In this document: one piece after another, positions 1-7,461 of the stretch
Numbering within the stretch: the first letter of the stretch is position 1
How the letters are laid out: the number at the start of each line of letters is the position of its first letter
The notes under the pieces: generated by a model
Databases searched by the model: none
What the model was told of the DNA's origin: nothing
What the model saw: the letters and a program-made list of their open reading frames with translations, nothing else
Translations under genes and position numbers: made by a program
Source: Flammeovirgaceae bacterium BBD 1991-12
GTDB taxonomy: Bacteria; Bacteroidota; Bacteroidia; Cytophagales; Cyclobacteriaceae
DNA length: 35,714 nucleotides
NCBI GenBank assembly: GCA_001657315.1
Contig: LYSV01000047.1
Coordinates: forward strand, 1-35,714
Reading direction: 5' to 3'

Positions 1-446
1 TCATCCTGAATGACAAAACTTTCAATGAGCTTGTATTCGTCCTTAACAATATTGAAGACAGTACTTATGGTGTCAATGATCTCCATCCTCTGTGGTGTAA
101 AGTTCTTGTCAGAACCGACCAGCTCGAGGATCTTGATCAATACTACTACCTTTTGTTTCTGGGTGAGGGTTTTGTTTATTTTTTTACATAGTCCTAAGGT
201 CTTTACGGAGTCCCTTACAGAGGTGAGCTTCCTTTTCTTCTCCGGCTCTGAGGCATCTTCCTCCTTTTCTTCGGAATAACCGGAGTACTTGTCATAAAGC
301 TCCAGGTACTCACTAACAGACTCCTGGTCCAGTTCCTGTTTGAAGAAGCTGATGACAAATTGCCTTTCCTTTTCCGTTACACCACCGTCCTGTTTGGTGA
401 TTATTGCAAAAAGTTGAGTCAGTGCCTTAAGAATTTCCTCACTCAT
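1..446 (-). CDS. TerB-like N-terminal region of a larger protein (partial, runs off window start)
   Basis: The ATG is at 446 and the frame stays open to base 1, giving 148 N-terminal residues with no stop. The segment is predicted helical and acidic (MSEEILKALTQLFAIITKQD..., then a Glu/Lys-rich linker EEKEEDASEPEKKRK). The pattern of an initial helix, a DGGVTEKE turn and a helix that then repeats resembles TerB-like tellurite-resistance helical domains. From memory, Cytophagales often have a roughly 1000-residue protein here with a TerB-like N-terminus, an FHA domain and an ABC ATPase/permease next to SiaB/SiaC genes. That continuation lies outside the window, so it is only an inference. The gene lies 64 bases after the SiaC-like gene on the same strand and is probably the last part of the signalling operon. 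Confidence 0.7.
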   Translation of the reverse strand, partial: MSEEILKALTQLFAIITKQDGGVTEKERQFVISFFKQELDQESVSEYLELYDKYSGYSEEKEEDASEPEKKRKLTSVRDSVKTLGLCKKINKTLTQKQKVVVLIKILELVGSDKNFTPQRMEIIDTISTVFNIVKDEYKLIESFVIQD

Positions 447-510
447 GTATTCATATCATGCCCTCAAAGGACATCCATTAGTTTAAAAAATAGAGAAAAG
501 GGTCCGGTCA

Positions 511-873
511 TTAATACGTTTTAAATTCAAAAGGTATCTCTACCAGCTCGGAAAATTCTTCTCCGGCTTCTTCCATATCTTCATCATCTTCATGAAAGTA
601 CCACATAATGGTGGTGCCGTCAATATCTTCCAGGGATGACAACACATCCAGAATGAGTTTTGATGAAGCCGTATTAAAGTATTCCAGCTTAAACACAAAT
701 TCGGTGGAGGGATTGGGTGCGCCGGCATACTCCGAGATCCAGTCCAAGACGGGTTGATAGAATTCAGCAGAATCCTCGGGCAGTGATCTTCCGGAAATCT
801 CAAAAATACCGTTTCCTTTGTCCAGTATAATTTTAGGTGTGTCCTCAGTTCCTTCCAGGTTTAATATTTCCAT
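511..873 (-). CDS. SiaC-like regulatory phosphoprotein (DUF1987)
   Basis: A 120-residue cytosolic protein with the DUF1987/SiaC pattern: an N-terminal beta segment (TEDTPKIILDKGNGIFEISG), then SLPEDSAEFYQPVLDWISEY, then the phospho-loop segment KLEYFNTASSKLILDVL. In Pseudomonas aeruginosa, SiaC is phosphorylated by SiaB on Thr68 and dephosphorylated by the PP2C protein SiaA. The threonine of FNTASSK here is also residue 68, in the same kind of segment. The protein therefore very likely acts as the switched partner of the SiaB-like kinase 40 bases upstream and the SpoIIE phosphatase before it. In Pseudomonas the output is the diguanylate cyclase SiaD; no cyclase is visible here, so the downstream target is unknown. 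The C-terminal tail is acidic (DEDDEDMEEAGEEF). Confidence 0.92.
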   Translation of the reverse strand: MEILNLEGTEDTPKIILDKGNGIFEISGRSLPEDSAEFYQPVLDWISEYAGAPNPSTEFVFKLEYFNTASSKLILDVLSSLEDIDGTTIMWYFHEDDEDMEEAGEEFSELVEIPFEFKTY

Positions 874-913
874 TTCAAATGTTTTTTAAAAAATCTTACA
901 GTGTGTTAATTAG

Positions 914-1444
914 TTAAGCTCTAGAGATAGAAGATTTCAGGCAGAAAAATGAACTATCGCTATCCATCTCTATAAAATCGTATTCCAGTTTGTTGCCTGA
1001 TTTACGAGCCATGTCTACAAAGCCCAATCCTGCTCCTCCCTTATCCGAGATCTCAGTATTTTTAATAATATCCTTATAGAGGTTCTTCAAACCATCCTTA
1101 TCCAAACTATTGATATGATCAAGCCTTTCTTTCAAATCGTCAATGCCGCCTTTCTGAATGGGATTTCCTGATACAATGATATATTCATTATCATGTTTGC
1201 CCACCATGAAAATAGCGGAGTGGTTGTGTTTCACATCAGCGGCATGTTTAACAATATTCTGCAGGCACTCCACCATGACATTGAACACCTTTCGCTTGGT
1301 TGTGGATTCTTCACCGGAAGAGTCCATGTTCCTTTCGGCCATAGCCAGTACGGACTTGGTGATCTCCTGGGTAAATTCGCCTTCATAAACCAGTATCAGG
1401 CTGTTGTCCAACATGGTTTTGTGCAAATCGAAAATATACTTCAT
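914..1444 (-). CDS. SiaB-like protein kinase (GHKL fold, DUF6272)
   Basis: A 176-residue soluble protein with a GHKL-type ATP-binding layout. The N-box is VECLQNIVKHA (Glu59, Asn63), and the glycine-rich G-box DKGGAGLGFVDMARKSG starts near residue 134. This is the SiaB family, which phosphorylates SiaC; it is related in fold to anti-sigma-factor kinases such as SpoIIAB/RsbW. There are no membrane segments. It sits 99 bases after the SpoIIE phosphatase and 40 bases before the SiaC-like gene on the same strand, the expected order for a partner-switching module. The ATG at 1444 gives the start expected for the family (MKYIFDLHKTML). Identity as the kinase for the neighbouring DUF1987 protein is inferred from family and context. 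Confidence 0.9.
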   Translation of the reverse strand: MKYIFDLHKTMLDNSLILVYEGEFTQEITKSVLAMAERNMDSSGEESTTKRKVFNVMVECLQNIVKHAADVKHNHSAIFMVGKHDNEYIIVSGNPIQKGGIDDLKERLDHINSLDKDGLKNLYKDIIKNTEISDKGGAGLGFVDMARKSGNKLEYDFIEMDSDSSFFCLKSSISRA

Positions 1445-1498
1445 AGGTCTTGATTTAATTTTTATTCTAGTTGTCTTGAATTCTCTAATCGCAGATTA

Positions 1499-1539
1499 TT
1501 GGATTTAACACACCGCTCCAAAATACGCATTTAATCCAA
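1499..1539 (-). promoter_or_regulatory. Imperfect inverted repeat ahead of the SiaB-like gene
   Basis: In the 99-base gap between the phosphatase and the SiaB-like gene, TTGGATTTAA (1499-1508) is matched by TTTAATCCAA (1530-1539). Nine of ten positions pair, with a 21-base loop. It could be an operator or a weak mRNA hairpin separating the two halves of the operon. No T-run follows it on the minus strand and no clear Bacteroidota promoter was found beside it. Confidence 0.3.
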
Positions 1540-1543
1540 ATGT

Positions 1544-4500
1544 CTAAAATTTTATCCCTATTAATAGGACATCGTCAGTTTGTTTTTCTTCGCCTTTCCA
1601 GTCCTCCCATTCCTTGTCAAATATCTTGTACGCTTCCTTCATGGGTTTCTTATGAATAGTCGTGATCAGCTCACGTGTACGCCTTGGACCGAATTTACGG
1701 TTTTCAGGCCCGCCGAACTGATCAGGGTAACCATCGGAGCAGAAGTAAATGGAATCCCCCTTGCTCAGGTTGATGGTGTAATTGGTAAAGTTTGTCTGGT
1801 TTTTATATATCCCACCGCCTATGGCAAACTTGTTTCCCTTGATCTCTTCCATTTCATTTTTCTTCATGATATACAGCGGCCTGTGGGCTCCGGCAAACTC
1901 AACCTTCCTTGCCCTGGCGTTGATCTTACACAGGGCAATGTCCATTCCATCCTTGGTCTTGGAATCGTCCTGATCCTGTCTAAGCGTGGTAGTAACCCCC
2001 TCATCCAACTGATCCAGGATCAATCCAGGGTCTGAGATCTTTCTACTCCTCACAATATCGTTCAACAGGAAATATCCGATCAATGACAGCAGGGCTCCGG
2101 GCACACCATGTCCGGTACAGTCAACCGCAGCCATATAGATGTCATCGCCCATCTGCACATACCAAGGGAAATCCCCGCTGACCACATCCTTGGGTTTGTA
2201 TAGTATAAAGGACTCCGGCAGCACGCGGTTGATCACATTATTATTGGGCAGTATGGCATTCTGGATACGCTTGGCATAGTTAATACTATCGGCGATCTTC
2301 TTGTTCTTGTTTTGGATCTCCAGTTCTATCAGCTTACGTTCGGTAATGTCATGGGAAACTACCAGTACGGATTCCAGCTTATTCGTTTCATCAAACTCCG
2401 GAATCGCGTTCACCTGCATGATGCGGTCACCCATTTCAGAGGGGAAGTCCATTTCCGTAGCTACTTTCTGATTGGTAGAATTCACTTCATCCACAATTTC
2501 GAGCCATTTATCCAGGATCTCCCGGTTCAGTTCCAGCTCATCAAATTTATTATTGAGATAATTGGCCGGATCTTTCCCGGTATATTCTTCGATCACAGGG
2601 TTGATATAGGAAATCGATTCTTTTTCCAGCCGGGTGATCAGGTCAGGTGAATTTTCGGAAAGGGCCTGCATTTTACTTCTCATACGCTGCTCCTGCTCAG
2701 CCCTTCTGCGCTCGGTGATGTCCCTTGAGTTGACAATAAGACCATGTATTGCCGGATTCGACATAAAGTTGGTTCCTGTCGATTCTATCCAGATATAATT
2801 GCCTTCCTTGGTTCGGTATTCGTACTGGATGGTGACCTGCTCTTCCGGAACTTCCTTAAGGTGCGTGAACATATCCTTAAAAGCGCTCTTGAACTCATCA
2901 CCTACTTTGTCCACATCACTCTTGCCCATCATTTCCTTTTGGGTATATCCCAATATAGGTTCCACAGACGGGCTTATATAACGTACGGTCTCGTCCTCCT
3001 CATAGATGGTGATCACCTCAGAAGCATTTTCCAGCAGCAGTTGCATCCTTTTCTGGGTTTTGTTCACCTCTTCTATCTGCTCTTCGAGCTTCGTGTTGGA
3101 TTTTTGCAGCTCCTCCTGTGTAGCCTGCATTTCTTCTGCATTCTGCCTCAGGATCTCCTGCTTTTCCTGAAGTTCGGAACTCATGGCCTGAGACTCCGCC
3201 AGCAGGTTACGTGTACGCTCATTGACCTTGATGTTAAAGACCGTTCTTGCCAGGATAAGACTGAGCTCCTCAACAAATTTCACCTTACTACTGTCAAACT
3301 TCACAAAGCCTGCAAACTCCAGCACCCCGAATACCTTTTCATTGGTGATCAACGGTACAATCAGAATGGCTGTAGGTTTTTGATCGCCCAGAATCCCCGA
3401 AGTAACGGTCACATAGTCATCCGGTATTTCTACCCTCAGCACGGTATCCATCTCTGCTGCTGCCTGACCTACCAGCCCTTCGGCGAATTTAAAGCTGGCC
3501 TGCAAATGCTTTTTCCTGTTGTAGGCAAAGCTTGATTTCATCTCCAGGTGACTGTCTGTTTCGTCGTCATTCACTACATAGAAGGCCCCTTGTACTGCGT
3601 CTATCTTTCCTATAATATACTGAATGACCTCATCGCCCAGCTGCTCCAGTTGATCATGCGCTCTCAGGATCTCCCCAACTTCTGCCACACCTGTCACGAT
3701 CCAGTTCCGTTCCTTATCTCTTTTCTCCCCTTCTATGAGGTTATCACGCATACCCACGAGGGCATTACCCAGCGCATCCTCCTCACTTATAGGCTTGAAG
3801 TTGGCATCGAAGTTACCTTCACCGATCTTCTGCGCGAAACCAGCCGTCTTTTTCAGTGTTTTCACCAGGTAGTTCACACTTTTGGCCATAAGTCCAATCT
3901 CGTCATCCGATTGCTGTGCTACCTTATCGGGCAATACGCCATTCCCAACCAGCTCAAGAGCAGCTTTAAGGGAGTTCAGCGGATTGGTAAGGTATCTTGA
4001 AAAGATGAGTGATATAAAAACGGCAAGCACCAGTAATATCAACCCGGCCACTGCATACCGCAGGGTAAGCGCTCCGATCTCCTGAACGATCTCAGCATCG
4101 TCAATTTTGGTGACTATGCCCCAGCCTACTGCCGGTATATGGGACCACGCAGCCTGTACTTCCCTGCCCCGGTAGTCGGTACTCACTCCCGAACCGCTGA
4201 TACCGGAAACCGCTTCCTCCAACTGACGAATATTCAGGTCACCTGTGCTCATGAATTCCAGCGCCCTGTCCGGTTCATTTCGCAGCGGACTAACGAAGTT
4301 TATTTTTCCTGACGATGAATCCAGCCTGGCCATTACGACTTCACCCGTACGTCCAAGGCCAATGGTATCCAGGACGATGTCGTACACATCGGATATCCGG
4401 ATCTTTAGCAGCAGCAGGGACTTCGTACCATTATCGTGCGATACCGGGGTGCCGGCATACATCATGTAATTATCGTCTCTTTTCACTACGTTGCTGAACC

Positions 4501-5080
4501 AGGTTCCTCTTGCCGTCATGGCTATGGTCTTACCGTCGGCATCATCAAAGTTGCTGCCTGCGCTTTGCCCCGCATTGGTGGAATACTGAATTTTTCCATC
4601 CTGACCGGTGATGTATACATCTTCGTAGTCATATATGGTTTTTATATCTTTTATAAAGCCTGCTACGTCATAGTTCACCGACACAGGTTCTTCCGGACCG
4701 GATCCAAAGTCCAACCCAAAATCATCGGCAGGTTCTTCGGTCTGAGCAAAGTCAGGGGCGGCGGCTGTTTCATCCGAAGTATCCCCAAAACCAGAAAACA
4801 GATCGGGGGCAGCGGCAGGAGCAGACGACTGAGGCGCAGCACCTTCTTTGATGGTATTGGTTTTGGTCAGAAAAATGAGGTTGGACCTGATCTGATCAAA
4901 ATACTGATTCAGCTTAAGGGCCCGGTGGTTGTTGACCACCGTGAGGTTATCATTGTATCTTTCTCTGATAGCCTTTTTACTCAGGTTAAATGATATATAG
5001 CTGATCGCTGCCAGGGTGAGAACGACCATTAATATCACCAGGCCGGTGATCTTGGTACTTATTTTTAAACTCTTAAACAT
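1544..5080 (-). CDS. Membrane sensor PP2C phosphatase (Cache-HAMP-GAF-PAS-PAS-SpoIIE), SiaA-like
   Basis: 1178 residues. Order: TM1 about 12-33; periplasmic Cache-type domain to about 340; TM2 about 341-362; HAMP and linker to about 450; GAF about 465-620 (FAEGLVGQAA); coiled coil 620-685; two PAS domains, each ending in a DITERR/DITERK type motif, about 685-795 and 800-915; SpoIIE/PP2C phosphatase about 940-1178. Metal-binding aspartates are present: SGDF (Asp970), DCTGHG (Asp987), MDIAL (Asp1047), CSDGYPD (Asp1116) and KQTDD (Asp1169/1170). The phosphatase is therefore probably active, and the natural substrate is the phosphorylated SiaC-like protein two genes on. A Pro/Ala/Asp-rich stretch at about 78-133 interrupts the periplasmic domain. 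The GDF motif is followed by Pro-Trp where Tyr-Trp is more usual. It follows the small GAF gene by 14 bases. Confidence 0.93.
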   Translation of the reverse strand: MFKSLKISTKITGLVILMVVLTLAAISYISFNLSKKAIRERYNDNLTVVNNHRALKLNQYFDQIRSNLIFLTKTNTIKEGAAPQSSAPAAAPDLFSGFGDTSDETAAAPDFAQTEEPADDFGLDFGSGPEEPVSVNYDVAGFIKDIKTIYDYEDVYITGQDGKIQYSTNAGQSAGSNFDDADGKTIAMTARGTWFSNVVKRDDNYMMYAGTPVSHDNGTKSLLLLKIRISDVYDIVLDTIGLGRTGEVVMARLDSSSGKINFVSPLRNEPDRALEFMSTGDLNIRQLEEAVSGISGSGVSTDYRGREVQAAWSHIPAVGWGIVTKIDDAEIVQEIGALTLRYAVAGLILLVLAVFISLIFSRYLTNPLNSLKAALELVGNGVLPDKVAQQSDDEIGLMAKSVNYLVKTLKKTAGFAQKIGEGNFDANFKPISEEDALGNALVGMRDNLIEGEKRDKERNWIVTGVAEVGEILRAHDQLEQLGDEVIQYIIGKIDAVQGAFYVVNDDETDSHLEMKSSFAYNRKKHLQASFKFAEGLVGQAAAEMDTVLRVEIPDDYVTVTSGILGDQKPTAILIVPLITNEKVFGVLEFAGFVKFDSSKVKFVEELSLILARTVFNIKVNERTRNLLAESQAMSSELQEKQEILRQNAEEMQATQEELQKSNTKLEEQIEEVNKTQKRMQLLLENASEVITIYEEDETVRYISPSVEPILGYTQKEMMGKSDVDKVGDEFKSAFKDMFTHLKEVPEEQVTIQYEYRTKEGNYIWIESTGTNFMSNPAIHGLIVNSRDITERRRAEQEQRMRSKMQALSENSPDLITRLEKESISYINPVIEEYTGKDPANYLNNKFDELELNREILDKWLEIVDEVNSTNQKVATEMDFPSEMGDRIMQVNAIPEFDETNKLESVLVVSHDITERKLIELEIQNKNKKIADSINYAKRIQNAILPNNNVINRVLPESFILYKPKDVVSGDFPWYVQMGDDIYMAAVDCTGHGVPGALLSLIGYFLLNDIVRSRKISDPGLILDQLDEGVTTTLRQDQDDSKTKDGMDIALCKINARARKVEFAGAHRPLYIMKKNEMEEIKGNKFAIGGGIYKNQTNFTNYTINLSKGDSIYFCSDGYPDQFGGPENRKFGPRRTRELITTIHKKPMKEAYKIFDKEWEDWKGEEKQTDDVLLIGIKF

Positions 5081-5094
5081 ACGTATTCGATGTT

Positions 5095-5946
5095 TTATGC
5101 TTCTTTGGTTCCTTTTTTTGCTGTGGAGGTTTTTGCGGTCTTCCCTGTTTTAGGTTCTTTCGCGCCATTGGAAAGCTGATCCATGGTTATTTCAAATGCC
5201 TTTTCCACACTTGAAACTATACCCTTGTCAAAAGGCGTGAATGACGCCATTTCGACCACACCGTAAAGTTTATTGTTGGCTTTAACAGGGAAGATCATCA
5301 AATGTTTGGGAGTAGAGCTTCCAAGTCCTGACACTATTTTTATATAACCATCGGGTACATCATCAATGTTTATGCTTTTCTCCTCTGAGGCGGCCTGACC
5401 TACCAGCCCTTCGCCAAATTCATACTTCGGCTTTTTGGTCTCACCAAGGGCCAGAGCATAGGTAGCAGTCATTTCAAGCTGTCTCACATTAGCCTCTTTC
5501 CTGGCCACGTAAAATGCTCCAAGACCAGCCTCTATTTCCTTACATACTTCATTAAGTACTTCCTGGATAAGCCGCTCTTCATTTTCCTTTTCACGGGCGG
5601 CTATTTGCCTTATAGTAGGAATATCCACATCACGAAAGGCCTTGTCATCATCATCCTCCATATCATCGGAGGCCTTTTTTTCCTTTTTCTTTTCCACATA
5701 GATCACCTCCTGATTACGGTTGTTAAGTACGAATACCAGACTACCCAGACCCAGCAGAAGAGTAAGGATCACCGCCAAATTGAGTTCAAGGAATGTGGAC
5801 TCACCCGCAGGCAACTGTGACAATCCCATGGCGCCCTTACTTATAAGGTCGTCAGAAAGACTGAACGTGACGTACGAGGCAAATACTGTACATATAATAT
5901 AGATCAGTACCAGGGTTATACCCAGCTTTCGTTTGTCAAACTTCAT
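5095..5946 (-). CDS. Membrane-anchored GAF-domain protein
   Basis: 283 residues: TM1 about 9-29, a short loop, TM2 about 55-75, an acidic/basic linker (KKKEKKASDDMEDDDDK), then one GAF domain about 115-262, and a Lys/Thr/Ala-rich tail. The GAF carries GEGLVGQAA, PDGYIKIVSGLG and YGVVEMASF. The same landmarks occur in the GAF domains of the phosphatase and the HAMP sensor of this operon, so the three are close paralogues. No enzymatic domain is present; it may bind a ligand or pair with the other two GAF proteins. Its ATG overlaps the CheB stop codon by 4 bases (ATGA), indicating translational coupling, and the phosphatase follows after 14 bases. The specific function is unknown. Confidence 0.85.
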   Translation of the reverse strand: MKFDKRKLGITLVLIYIICTVFASYVTFSLSDDLISKGAMGLSQLPAGESTFLELNLAVILTLLLGLGSLVFVLNNRNQEVIYVEKKKEKKASDDMEDDDDKAFRDVDIPTIRQIAAREKENEERLIQEVLNEVCKEIEAGLGAFYVARKEANVRQLEMTATYALALGETKKPKYEFGEGLVGQAASEEKSINIDDVPDGYIKIVSGLGSSTPKHLMIFPVKANNKLYGVVEMASFTPFDKGIVSSVEKAFEITMDQLSNGAKEPKTGKTAKTSTAKKGTKEA

Positions 5947-6539
5947 CTAATGTATTGTTTATCAAGTTCTTTCAAAAACTGTACAATTTGATCAATTTTC
6001 AAGACATGATCAATGGTCGTAAGGCTTAACGCCGCGTTCGGCATCGTATCTATCATACATTCCGAAGGCTCCTGCACAATGGTGAGACCACCCCGGTCTT
6101 TGATGAATTTCATTCCCAGTCCCCCGTCCCTGTTGGCTCCCGACAGCAGGATGCCTATCAGCTTATCCCGGTATACATAGGCGCCTGTGCCCAGGGTAAT
6201 ATCTATGGCAGGTCTCGAATTATTGATCATTTCCTCCGTCGAAAGGCTGAAGTAATGTCCGAGCTCTATAGACATATGATAGTTGGCCGGAGCAAGGTAT
6301 ACTTTACCTTTTTTAATGTTTTCCTTATCATGGGGCTCCGTCACTTCTGCTATACTCTTAATAGAGAGTGCCTCCACAAAACCGTTTCTTACGTGTTTTA
6401 GGCGGTGAAGACACATGATTATCGGTAAAGGGAAATTTGCAGGTAAGTTAGAAAGTATTTTTACAATTCCCTGAAAACTTCCTGCAGAACCTCCGATTAC
6501 TACAGCCTTGTATTTATTCGTCAGTTTGAACTTACTCAT
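5943..6539 (-). CDS. cheB: CheB-type protein-glutamate methylesterase domain, no receiver domain
   Basis: 198 residues containing only the CheB catalytic domain. The expected triad is visible: Ser18 in VVIGGSAGS, His45 in MCLHRLKH, Asp138 in LLSGANRDGG. Classical CheB has an N-terminal response-regulator domain that gates the esterase with CheA phosphorylation; it is absent here, so control must come from elsewhere. The reaction is hydrolysis of glutamate methyl esters (and deamidation of glutamine) on receptor coiled coils. The gene follows cheR by 20 bases and overlaps the next gene by 4, so methylation and demethylation enzymes are made together. No methyl-accepting signalling domain is encoded in the window. 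Possible substrates are the coiled coils of the two HAMP/GAF proteins, which is inference. Confidence 0.92.
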   Translation of the reverse strand: MSKFKLTNKYKAVVIGGSAGSFQGIVKILSNLPANFPLPIIMCLHRLKHVRNGFVEALSIKSIAEVTEPHDKENIKKGKVYLAPANYHMSIELGHYFSLSTEEMINNSRPAIDITLGTGAYVYRDKLIGILLSGANRDGGLGMKFIKDRGGLTIVQEPSECMIDTMPNAALSLTTIDHVLKIDQIVQFLKELDKQYIR

Positions 6540-6559
6540 CGCCCGATCTCAACCTTCAC

Positions 6560-7378
6560 TCAGTCCTTTATTTTCTTATAAACCTTTTCTTCATTGTTTA
6601 CGACTATGAATTTGTTCGCTATATCACACCATATAAGGGACTCTTTAGACCCTATGGCGAGATATCCATATTTGAAAAGACTTTCATGGAACTTTTTCAG
6701 CACCTCATTTTGCAGGGTCTGATTAAAGTATATCATCACGTTTCTACACAACACCAGATCGAATTTATTGAAGATCCCTCCTTTGACCAGGTCGTGCTTG
6801 CGGAAGGAGACATCCAGAAGAAGTGACTTGTCCATCACCGCCTTACCATTCACCTCCTTGTAGTAGTCCCTGAGTGATCCGGTGCCCTGAAAACGGATAT
6901 AGTTCTTTTCATTCAGGTCCATATTCTTCAGGTGGAACGCCCCTGCCCTGGCACGTTCGAGAATATTGGTGTCCAGATCAGTGGCTATGATCTGTGCATT
7001 GTGAAGAATATCCATTTCCTTGAGTAAAACAGCCATGGAAAAGACCTCCTCACCGGAAGAGCAGCCGGCATGCCATATCCTTATCTTTTGGTGGTTAAGC
7101 AAAATACCGGGTATAATGTCGTCCCGCAGCACCCTCCAGAATGACGGATCGCGAAACATCTCCGTAACATTGACAGTGATCTCATTCAAAAATTCCTCGA
7201 GGAACAGAGGCTGAACCAATTTGGTTATCAAAGTGTCTACACTGATGTTGTACAGTTCGAGGATTCTCACAATGCGCCGTTTAAAGGAAGACATGGCATA
7301 GTTTGTAAAGTCATACCCATGTTTTGTCTTTATGAGCTCCGTTATCCTCCTTAGATCTGCTATGTCAATGTCTTTCAT
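6560..7378 (-). CDS. cheR: CheR-type protein-glutamate O-methyltransferase
   Basis: 272 residues, usual length for CheR. An N-terminal helical domain (about 1-75) contains TVNVTEMFRDPSFW. The SAM-dependent methyltransferase domain carries the SAM loop IWHAGCSSGEEVFSMA (about 101-116), the acidic ATDLD strand (about 132-136) and DLVLCRNVMIYF (about 207-218). It transfers methyl groups from S-adenosylmethionine to receptor glutamates. It lies 83 bases after the HAMP/PAS sensor and 20 bases before cheB. CheR/CheB without CheA/CheW are common in bacteria that pair them with PAS/GAF sensors, which fits this operon better than flagellar chemotaxis. The ATG at 7378 is the natural start. Confidence 0.94.
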   Translation of the reverse strand: MKDIDIADLRRITELIKTKHGYDFTNYAMSSFKRRIVRILELYNISVDTLITKLVQPLFLEEFLNEITVNVTEMFRDPSFWRVLRDDIIPGILLNHQKIRIWHAGCSSGEEVFSMAVLLKEMDILHNAQIIATDLDTNILERARAGAFHLKNMDLNEKNYIRFQGTGSLRDYYKEVNGKAVMDKSLLLDVSFRKHDLVKGGIFNKFDLVLCRNVMIYFNQTLQNEVLKKFHESLFKYGYLAIGSKESLIWCDIANKFIVVNNEEKVYKKIKD

Positions 7379-7461
7379 TCCGTCGCGTTACTGTTCTTTC
7401 TGATATTTGTTATCTGTACACTATTCCTCTATACCTGTTATAGCCGCCAGGTAAGTAATAA

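Noticed and set aside
2744-3535. Long plus-strand open frame opposite the SpoIIE phosphatase gene
   Set aside because: It is antisense to a fully conserved multi-domain protein and its residues show no domain pattern.
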